In this document: one piece after another, positions 13,622 to 19,312 of the stretch | Layout of the letters: every line of letters begins with the position of its first letter | How positions within the stretch are numbered: the first letter of the stretch is position 1 | Assembly: GCA_046303115.1 (NCBI GenBank) | Contig: JBKCGZ010000012.1 | Location: 1 to 19,312 of the forward strand | From: CAINEC01 sp046303115 | Lineage (GTDB): Bacteria; Bacteroidota; Bacteroidia; AKYH767-A; OLB10 | DNA: 19,312 nt | Direction: 5' to 3' | Program-made: the position numbers and the translations under genes | Notes under the pieces: generated by a model | Seen by the model: only the letters and a program-made list of their open reading frames with translations | Databases searched by the model: none | Told to the model about the DNA's origin: nothing

Positions 13622-14677
13622 TTAATGAAGTATTTTAAATACTAGCTCTCTAAGCAAGTCGCCGTCTGATGTACTTGTATTATTAAATCCTTTCGATTTT
13701 AAATCATATTCTCTAAGGAAACTTATGATTGTAGCGGTTTTATTAATGGAGTAATTTCTTGCGGCATTTTCATATTCTCGTACAAAGTAGGGGTTGACTT
13801 TTAATTTCGCTGCAACATTTCCTTGTGATCTATCAGCGAGTGTATGATAAAGCATGATTTTAGAGAAATAGGAAAACAAATTATAAATTGTCAAAACAAA
13901 AGGATTGCTTTTAGGATTTGCTCTGAAGTAATTTACAATCTGTGTTGATTTAATTACATCTTTTCTTCCAAGTGCATTTTGTAATTCAAAAATATTGAAG
14001 TCCTTACTGATGCCAATGTTTTTCTCGATATGAGAAGCATCTATTGTTGTTCCTTCACTCAGTGTAATAGTTAATTTACCAATTTCATTAACCACTTTCG
14101 ATAAATCATTACCGAGATAATCCGACATTAGTTTTGCAGCAGCAGGAGCAATTTTGTACTTCCTTGATACAATATACTTTTCAATCCATTCCATTAACCT
14201 GCTGTCTTGAATTTTCTTAGAATCGAAAACAACTCCCGACTTTTCAATCGCCTTATACGATTTACTTCGCTTATCTAGTGTTTTGTATTTATAACAAAAA
14301 ACTAAAATGGTGCTTGGTAATGGATTACTTAAATAATTAATAAAAGGATCAGCATCTTTTCCTTTGTCTGAATCATCATCATCTGATTTGCCTCTTGAAA
14401 ATGCTTTGAAATCCTGTGCTTCTTTTACAATAATTACCTGATAATTTCCCATCATAGGAAATCCTTTAGCCAAGCCAGTTAATTGTATTTTGTCTATATC
14501 ACGACCATAAACAATCGATTGATTAAACCCTTTCTCAGCTTCATCTAGAATCGTGTTTTCAATTAGATCAGATAACTCATCAATATAATAAGGCTCTTCG
14601 CCTTGCAATAAATAAACAGGACTATATTTTTTAGCCTGAATATCTCTATAAATTTCATCAAAACTCTTTGCTGCCAC
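13622..14677 (-). CDS. holA: DNA polymerase III subunit delta
   Basis: The delta subunit of the clamp loader, which opens the beta sliding clamp. The 351 residues show the delta layout. The N-terminus has YSPVYLLQGEEPYYIDELSDLI (18-39), the degenerate nucleotide-binding start. This is followed by the clamp-contact region with GLAKGFPMMGNYQVIIVKEAQDF, the strand PSTILVFCYKYKTLDKRSKSYK, and helical domains II-III with YLGNDLSKVVNEIGKL and a C-terminal collar. A stretch of aspartates, serines and lysines (about 96-108, GKSDDDDSDKGKDAD) is a low-complexity insertion. The start is GTG at 14677, giving a normal family N-terminus. It sits 11 nt after amn and 4 nt before mqnA, clearly in one operon, although the three functions are unrelated. 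Confidence 0.94.
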   Translation of the reverse strand: MAAKSFDEIYRDIQAKKYSPVYLLQGEEPYYIDELSDLIENTILDEAEKGFNQSIVYGRDIDKIQLTGLAKGFPMMGNYQVIIVKEAQDFKAFSRGKSDDDDSDKGKDADPFINYLSNPLPSTILVFCYKYKTLDKRSKSYKAIEKSGVVFDSKKIQDSRLMEWIEKYIVSRKYKIAPAAAKLMSDYLGNDLSKVVNEIGKLTITLSEGTTIDASHIEKNIGISKDFNIFELQNALGRKDVIKSTQIVNYFRANPKSNPFVLTIYNLFSYFSKIMLYHTLADRSQGNVAAKLKVNPYFVREYENAARNYSINKTATIISFLREYDLKSKGFNNTSTSDGDLLRELVFKILH

Positions 14678-14688
14678 TGGAAATTAAT

Positions 14689-15459
14689 TTAGAAGCGTAA
14701 ATGCTTAACCGTTAGTCCGTGATTGATTAACTCGTTCAATGAAGCAATACCAATCTTTAAATGCTCTTCTACAAATTGCTGAGTAACGATATTGTCGCTG
14801 GAAGAAGTTTTTATTCCCTCAGGAATCATTGGTTGATCTGAGACCAATAGTAGCGCTCCAGAAGGAATTTGATTTGCAAATCCAACGGTGAAAATAGTTG
14901 CTGTCTCCATATCAATTGCCATTGATCTGGTTGTTTCCAGATACTTCTTAAATTCTTCATCATGCTCCCAAACTCGTCTGTTGGTAGTGTATACTGTACC
15001 TGTCCAATAATCTCTATCAAAATTCCTGATGGTTGTTGAAACCGCTTTCTGAAGACTAAAAGCAGGTAGAGCAGGTACTTCAGCAGGAAAATAATCGTTG
15101 GAAGTTCCTTCCCCTCTTATAGCTGCAATTGGAAGAATTAAATCACCTAATTGATTTTTCTTTTTTAAGCCTCCACATTTGCCTAAAAACAAAACGGCAT
15201 TCGGATTAATAGCACTTAATAAATCCATTATTATAGCCGCATTTGGACTACCCATTCCGAAGTTGATGATTGTTATTCCTTGAGCAGATGCCGATGGCAT
15301 TGGCTTATCGCTACCAATCACAGGCACATTGTACATTTCCGAAAATAAGGTAACATACTTTTGAAAGTTGGTTAACAAGATGTACTTACCAAAATCTTCT
15401 AACGCTCTACCCGTATAACGAGGTAGCCAATTGTCAACTATTTCTTTCTTGTTTTTCAT
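14689..15459 (-). CDS. amn: AMP nucleosidase, short form
   Basis: Hydrolyses AMP to adenine and ribose 5-phosphate, in the cytoplasm. The 256-residue protein belongs to the nucleoside phosphorylase/MTAN superfamily. NFGMGSPNAAI (67-77) and FLGKCGGLK (91-99) form the phosphate/ribose region, AIRGEGTSNDYFP (113-125) is typical of AMP nucleosidases, AIDMETATIF (181-190) carries the ribose-binding Met184-Glu185 pair, and VSDQP (206-210) carries the catalytic Asp208. It lacks the extra N-terminal domain of the E. coli enzyme (about 480 residues) and corresponds to the short form common in Bacteroidota. It is the first gene of the operon, divergent from the HsdR-N-like gene with a gap of only 40 nt. 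A role as a futalosine-pathway nucleosidase is conceivable given mqnA in the same operon, but the sequence favours AMP. Confidence 0.9.
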   Translation of the reverse strand: MKNKKEIVDNWLPRYTGRALEDFGKYILLTNFQKYVTLFSEMYNVPVIGSDKPMPSASAQGITIINFGMGSPNAAIIMDLLSAINPNAVLFLGKCGGLKKKNQLGDLILPIAAIRGEGTSNDYFPAEVPALPAFSLQKAVSTTIRNFDRDYWTGTVYTTNRRVWEHDEEFKKYLETTRSMAIDMETATIFTVGFANQIPSGALLLVSDQPMIPEGIKTSSSDNIVTQQFVEEHLKIGIASLNELINHGLTVKHLRF

Positions 15460-15483
15460 TTCATAAAGGATTAAAAAATAAAC

Positions 15484-15491
15484 TAAATTTG
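15484..15491 (+). promoter_or_regulatory. -7 box for the HsdR-N-like/rlmB unit
   Basis: TAAATTTG is a full TAnnTTTG match ending 8 nt before the ATG at 15500, so the transcript would be almost leaderless. No TTG is found at the -33 distance. The 40-nt divergent gap must also hold the amn promoter, for which I see no clear box. Confidence 0.35.
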
Positions 15492-15499
15492 TTCAATAG

Positions 15500-15955
15500 A
15501 TGGAATCTGAATTCTTACCACTTAATTTACCCGAGTTTCAATTCAATGTTCAGTCCCAAGGACAAAGTAAGCAAATTTTTGACTTCGTTCGTAGAAGATT
15601 TGTATCACTTACCCCTGAAGAATGGGTGCGACAACATTTTGTTCGTTTTATGGTCGATTACCACTCTTATCCGCTTTCCTTATTTGCCATTGAAAAGCAA
15701 GTAATTGTTAATGGATTAAAGCAAAGGGCAGATGTTGTAGTTTATAATAAGGCCGGTAAACCATGGTTGATTGTAGAATGTAAAGCACCTACAGTTAAGT
15801 TGGATGAGGATACCCTTCATCAAGTTGTAAGATATAATCTAACGCTTAATGTGCCCTATCTTGTTTTAACAAATGGAATTGAACATTTTTGCCTCGAGTA
15901 TCAAAATGAGGCTTTCGTGTTTTTACCTGAATTGCCTTGCTATCCGAATTTATAA
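15500..15955 (+). CDS. Solitary HsdR N-terminal-type PD-(D/E)XK protein
   Basis: A 151-residue protein matching the type I restriction enzyme R-subunit N-terminal domain (HSDR_N_2 type), but with no helicase region. The nuclease core is complete: Asp78 (KQRADVVV), Glu93-x-Lys95 (IVECKAP) and a Q108xxxY112 motif (HQVVRYN), typical of the RecB/HsdR branch of PD-(D/E)XK enzymes. The N-terminal half includes FDFVRRRFVSLTPEEWVRQHFV, a helical region conserved in this group. There are no hsdM or hsdS genes nearby, so this is not a restriction system. It is divergent from amn-holA and is followed 29 nt later by rlmB. I recall similar small proteins near holA in many Bacteroidota, which points to a housekeeping role in nucleic-acid metabolism. 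Its substrate is unknown. Confidence 0.87.
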   Translation: MESEFLPLNLPEFQFNVQSQGQSKQIFDFVRRRFVSLTPEEWVRQHFVRFMVDYHSYPLSLFAIEKQVIVNGLKQRADVVVYNKAGKPWLIVECKAPTVKLDEDTLHQVVRYNLTLNVPYLVLTNGIEHFCLEYQNEAFVFLPELPCYPNL

Positions 15956-15984
15956 TATTAAACTAAAAAAAGTATACACCTGCG

Positions 15985-16749
15985 ATGAGAGAATTTGCCG
16001 ATAATAAAAATCAAAATCAAAATGAAAACTTGATTTATGGAACACGTGCAGTTTTAGAGGCAATTCGATCTGGAAAGGAGATTGAAAAATTGTTTGTTCA
16101 AAGTAATTTGAATAATCCGTTAATCAAAGAACTTAAGACTGAACTAAAATCAAACAACATTCACTTTCAATTAGTGCCTATTGAAAAGCTTAATCGATTG
16201 ACAAGAAACAATCATCAAGGTGTTGTTGGTTTCGTTGCTGAGATAAGTTATTATACAATTGAAGATGTCGTGCCTCAGCTTTTTGAAAAAGGTAAAAATC
16301 CAATTATAATTATTTTAGATCGAATTACAGATACCCGTAATATGGGAGCAATTGCACGAACGGCTGAATGTATGGGTGCATCTGCCATTGTTATCCCTTC
16401 TCGCGGATCTGCGATTATTAATGCCGATACTGTAAAAACTTCTGCAGGTGCCTTACATTATATTCCTATTTGCAGAGAGGATAATTTAAAGGTTGTAATC
16501 GATTATTTGAAAGAGTCGGGAATATCGATTGTGGCTTGTTCAGAAAAAACAAATGAAACAATATATCAGGCTGATTATTCAAAACCTGTTGCTATCATTT
16601 TAGGTAGTGAAGAGAATGGTATCTCTGGTGAATACATGAAACGTGCTGATGCTATTGTTAAGATACCGATGTCGGGTAAAATAGAATCATTGAATGTATC
16701 TGTAGCTGCAGGTATGATACTTTCGGAAGTAGTTCGTCAAAGAAGTTAA
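15985..16749 (+). CDS. rlmB: 23S rRNA (guanosine-2251-2'-O)-methyltransferase, TrmH family
   Basis: A SAM-dependent 2'-O-methyltransferase of the SPOUT class acting on 23S rRNA. The 254 residues contain the substrate-binding N-terminal domain from LIYGTRAVLEAI (16-27) to RNNHQGVVGF (74-83). The three SPOUT motifs follow: LDRITDTRNMGAIARTAECMG (111-131; Asn119 and Arg125), IILGSEENGIS (204-214) and IPMSGKIESLNVSVAAGM (227-244), which form the trefoil knot that binds SAM. The match to RlmB is good, though the paralogue TrmH cannot be wholly excluded. The first 15 residues are a short N/Q/K-rich stretch encoded by an A-rich, imperfectly repeated sequence (16004-16029). It is linked to the HsdR-N-like gene upstream (29 nt) and to a glycosyltransferase downstream (2 nt). 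Confidence 0.93.
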   Translation: MREFADNKNQNQNENLIYGTRAVLEAIRSGKEIEKLFVQSNLNNPLIKELKTELKSNNIHFQLVPIEKLNRLTRNNHQGVVGFVAEISYYTIEDVVPQLFEKGKNPIIIILDRITDTRNMGAIARTAECMGASAIVIPSRGSAIINADTVKTSAGALHYIPICREDNLKVVIDYLKESGISIVACSEKTNETIYQADYSKPVAIILGSEENGISGEYMKRADAIVKIPMSGKIESLNVSVAAGMILSEVVRQRS

Positions 16750-16751
16750 TC

Positions 16752-18680
16752 ATGAAACAGTTTTTTAAAGACAATGGCTTACTGATTTTTATTTTATGCG
16801 TTGGTGTTGCCATGCGCTTTTATCATTTTGCCGATTGGTCTTTATCAAACGATGAGTTAAGTGCATTATCACGTTTGCAATTTGAAAATTTATCATCAGT
16901 AATTGAAAATGGTGTTCGTTTAGATGATATGCATCCAATGGGAGTGCAAGTATTTTTATGGTTTTGGACAAAGCTATTTGGAATTACTCCATTTGTCGTT
17001 CGATTGCCATTTGTAATTCTTGGATGTTTTTCGTTAGTATTATTTTATTTAATTGCAAGAGAATGGATAGGCGTTAATCGTGCATTGCTTGCATTGTCAA
17101 TTTTCGCATGTTCTCAATTCCCTATTTTGTATAGTCAACTGGCACGTCCATATTCGCCAGGTTTGTTTTTTTCTTTATTGTTTGTACTTGCGTGGACAAA
17201 AATTGTGTTGAAAGATAAGAGTGAAAACGTATTGTTTACCAAATGGAATATATTTTTAGTGTTGGGTGGAGTAGGTGCTATGTATTCGCATTATTTCAGT
17301 TTCTTGTTTGTTGGTTTAGTCGGACTCGCAGGTTTCTTTTTTATTAATGAAAATAAGAAGAGACTATTTTATTTGATTTCTGGAGCATTAATGTTTTTGT
17401 TGTACATTCCTAATTTCAATGTGTTTTTGACACATTTTAGCGTTGGTGGATTAGGTGGTGATGGTGGTTGGTTAGGCCCTCCAGGGCAATATGCAATCTT
17501 TGAGTTTTTGTTTTACTCGTTCAATAATGATTGGATTTTAGTTACCTATTTGATGGCAATAGTTTTTACAGCATTATCATTGAATAAATTCAAGTTGGAT
17601 AAAAAGAAAATATTTTTTCTTTCAATTATTCTCGGACTATTGCCGGTTTTGATTGCATATTTTTACTCGTTATTTAAAAATCCGGTATTTCAATATTCGA
17701 TTCTTATTTTCGGTTATCCATTAATTATCATAGGAGTCGCTTCGTTAATCGATTTTCGAAATACCAGGTATTCTAAGTTGGCTGTATTATTAACTACATT
17801 ATTGTTTTTTTATAGTTCTACATTTTCTAAGAAATATTATAGTACGGAACAGTTCGCAGTGTTTAAAAATTTAGTCGCTGATGTTATAGCGTACACTCAG
17901 AAATACGGAGAAAATAATATTGAATATACCGCTAATGTAATCAAGCCATATTATTTTAATTATTACTTCGTCGATGATGCATTGAAATCAAAATTCGTAC
18001 AGTATCGATGTAATGATAATTCAACCTATCAAGAGGTGGATAGTATTTTACAATCATCAACAAAGAAATATTTTCTACACGCATGGAGTAATAACTATCA
18101 TGCTCCTGAACTTGAATTTCGAATTCGCAAATATTTTCCGTATCTCATTAAGCAAGACATACATTTTAATTCCGGGATTTATCTTTTCGCTAAAGAGATG
18201 TCTGATGATAAGAACATTTCAAATGTAATATTCGAAGAGAAAAATGATTTTGAAAAAAATTATTGGAATTTAGATGAGAAATTGTTCAGGTTGTCCGATG
18301 ATGCAATTAGTGAAAGTCGTGTTTCAATTGTTGATTCTTCATTGGAATATGGTGCAACATATACAAATTCACTGCAGCAAATTAGGCTTGCTAAGAATAA
18401 ATCATTAGTGGTTGAATTAAAAGTTAAATCAGAAAAGCTACCCGCATTCGATAAATTTATGCTAGTAGTTGAAGTGGATTCTCCTGATGGAAAAATAAAA
18501 GTATGGCGGAGTTTGCAGTTTCAACCTTTTATCAAGAAAGAAAATCAATGGACATCGCTTTACTACGGCTATAAGTATGTAGAGAATATTTTACCTGAAG
18601 ACATCGTTAAAATTTATGTCTATAATCCAGGAAAGTATAAAGCGGAAATTGATGATATGATAATCAGAGTGCTTGATTAA
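16752..18680 (+). CDS. GT39 (ArnT/PMT-like) glycosyltransferase with C-terminal soluble domain
   Basis: A 642-residue inner-membrane protein of the GT-C class, which uses a polyprenyl-phosphate sugar as donor and transfers to lipid or protein on the periplasmic side. The first periplasmic loop holds the Asp34-Glu35 pair (LSNDELSAL) and the following DDMHP motif (58-62); YSQLARPYSPG (127-137) is another family signature. About ten hydrophobic segments occupy the first 370 residues. The rest (about 375-642) is soluble, and the last 150 residues look like a beta sandwich ending IDDMIIRVLD, reminiscent of jelly-roll carbohydrate-binding modules. It starts 2 nt after rlmB, so it is probably cotranscribed despite the unrelated job. 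The stop overlaps that of the convergent porin gene. Donor and acceptor are unknown. Confidence 0.87.
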   Translation: MKQFFKDNGLLIFILCVGVAMRFYHFADWSLSNDELSALSRLQFENLSSVIENGVRLDDMHPMGVQVFLWFWTKLFGITPFVVRLPFVILGCFSLVLFYLIAREWIGVNRALLALSIFACSQFPILYSQLARPYSPGLFFSLLFVLAWTKIVLKDKSENVLFTKWNIFLVLGGVGAMYSHYFSFLFVGLVGLAGFFFINENKKRLFYLISGALMFLLYIPNFNVFLTHFSVGGLGGDGGWLGPPGQYAIFEFLFYSFNNDWILVTYLMAIVFTALSLNKFKLDKKKIFFLSIILGLLPVLIAYFYSLFKNPVFQYSILIFGYPLIIIGVASLIDFRNTRYSKLAVLLTTLLFFYSSTFSKKYYSTEQFAVFKNLVADVIAYTQKYGENNIEYTANVIKPYYFNYYFVDDALKSKFVQYRCNDNSTYQEVDSILQSSTKKYFLHAWSNNYHAPELEFRIRKYFPYLIKQDIHFNSGIYLFAKEMSDDKNISNVIFEEKNDFEKNYWNLDEKLFRLSDDAISESRVSIVDSSLEYGATYTNSLQQIRLAKNKSLVVELKVKSEKLPAFDKFMLVVEVDSPDGKIKVWRSLQFQPFIKKENQWTSLYYGYKYVENILPEDIVKIYVYNPGKYKAEIDDMIIRVLD

Positions 18681-19312
18681 AACTTCTTCCCGAAAGTGAA
18701 TAAAACACGAGTATCATTAAAGTTTGATTCGATCAGTCCTTCGTTTCCATTCTCAAGTACATACTGTTTTTCAACTGATCCAAATATTGAATAAGCAATT
18801 GCCATATCGAAGAAATATCTTTCGCCTTTATATCCAAATCCAGTGGTAAATGTTTTCTTACTTAAATCTGAAAGAGTATTCAATCTGAATTGTGATTTAA
18901 ATGGTGACGTTGAATAACTTGCTCCACATCGTAATCTCCAGTTATTTAAAATAGCTTCAGCACCTGCACGAATAGTATGCGTTACCTGGTATTTTACTTT
19001 TATTGCTTCTCTCGCATCGTTAAAATAAGGATTGATTGTCGCATCATTCGAATAAACACTTCCTTTACTGTAATCATTATATTCATAATCTAAATTAATC
19101 GCACCTACTTTTGATGTTAATCCTGCAATGCTACCGATTAGTTTTAGTGGAGTCATAATTCGATATTGAAAAGGTATTGATAATGGAGATGCATAATCAT
19201 TTTCAATTAATGCCCCTGTTGAACTTTCTAACTTGGCATTAATTGTTGAAGAATAATCATCAGTTAATAAGTAACTACTTGGAGTATGGAAAGCAACTCC
19301 GATTCTCATTGC
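18677..19312 (-). CDS. OmpP1/FadL-type outer-membrane protein, 5' end cut by window edge
   Basis: The C-terminal 211 residues of an outer-membrane beta-barrel related to FadL/TodX/OmpP1 transporters, which take up hydrophobic compounds. The visible part begins at MRIGVAFHTPSSYLLTDDY, the mid-protein motif of this family, so the Met at 19309 is internal and the frame continues past the window edge. Alternating polar/aromatic beta strands follow (INLDYEYNDYSKGS, HTIRAGAEAILNNWRLRCGAS, TTGFGYKGERYFFDMAIAYSIFG), and the chain ends with VLFTFGKKF, a terminal strand with the Phe expected for barrel assembly. The glycine/tyrosine pattern and the strand around the NDYS motif are typical of Bacteroidota members. 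Its stop shares bases with that of the convergent glycosyltransferase (TTAA at 18677-18680). Confidence 0.88.
   Translation of the reverse strand, partial: AMRIGVAFHTPSSYLLTDDYSSTINAKLESSTGALIENDYASPLSIPFQYRIMTPLKLIGSIAGLTSKVGAINLDYEYNDYSKGSVYSNDATINPYFNDAREAIKVKYQVTHTIRAGAEAILNNWRLRCGASYSTSPFKSQFRLNTLSDLSKKTFTTGFGYKGERYFFDMAIAYSIFGSVEKQYVLENGNEGLIESNFNDTRVLFTFGKKF

Noticed and set aside
14826..15020. A 64-codon overlapping frame within amn on the same strand
   Set aside because: It lies entirely inside a well-conserved enzyme gene and has no family resemblance or start signal.
15500..15955. A type I restriction-modification system
   Set aside because: Only the small N-terminal nuclease-type domain is present; there is no helicase region and no hsdM or hsdS gene in the window.
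16004..16029. A tandem repeat or phase-variation tract at the start of rlmB
   Set aside because: There are only about three imperfect 6-nt units, in frame with the gene; a unit change would not shift the frame, so it is most likely simple A-rich coding sequence.
17473..17487. A hairpin around GGCCCTCCAGGGC in the glycosyltransferase gene
   Set aside because: It is a short 5-bp stem inside a coding region with no T-tract and no promoter context.

Overview
The window is an AT-rich chromosomal segment from a member of the Bacteroidota, probably a Flavobacteriales-type bacterium (phylum confident, family not resolved). Evidence: the pyrG-yidC neighbourhood; DUF2851, DUF6438 and BNR_assoc_N proteins; a short-form AMP nucleosidase; an Rcp1-like receiver with a phytochrome-type histidine kinase; an OmpP1/FadL porin; and repeated TAnnTTTG boxes (the Bacteroidota -7 element) just upstream of genes. 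I see no rRNA, tRNA, CRISPR, insertion sequence or prophage genes.

Layout. 1-1492 (minus): a cut-off DUF2851 gene, then an SRPBCC protein preceded by a 46-residue DUF2256 zinc-finger gene whose stop overlaps the SRPBCC start. 1571-5581 (plus): pyrG (CTP synthase), yidC (membrane insertase) and a small DUF6438 lipoprotein 5 nt after yidC. 5598-6795 (plus): an isolated hppD with a well-formed promoter and a hairpin terminator. 6868-8870 (plus): a large membrane-anchored BNR_assoc_N surface protein with its own terminator. 8934-12882: an alpha-oxoamine-synthase-type PLP enzyme (plus), a single-domain response regulator (minus, sharing stop-codon bases with the enzyme), a divergent six-TM/PAS histidine kinase (plus) and a 98-residue protein of unknown function. 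12874-15459 (minus): a tight amn-holA-mqnA operon (AMP nucleosidase, DNA polymerase III delta, chorismate dehydratase of the futalosine menaquinone route). 15484-18680 (plus, divergent): a solitary HsdR-N-type PD-(D/E)XK protein, rlmB (23S rRNA 2'-O-methyltransferase) and a GT39-family glycosyltransferase. 18677-19312 (minus): the C-terminal part of an OmpP1/FadL outer-membrane protein, cut by the window edge.

Most of this is housekeeping. The most thought-provoking part is 8978-12542: a CqsA/BioF-type synthase beside a receiver protein and a six-TM histidine kinase. This resembles the gene content of the alpha-hydroxyketone signalling loci cqsA-cqsS and lqsA-lqsR-lqsS. Whether it is a signalling system or a chance grouping cannot be decided from sequence alone. 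Other points worth checking are the orphan HsdR-N nuclease, the LOV-like PAS without its flavin cysteine, a palindrome between the divergent regulator and kinase genes, and twice-used shared stop codons at convergent gene ends.
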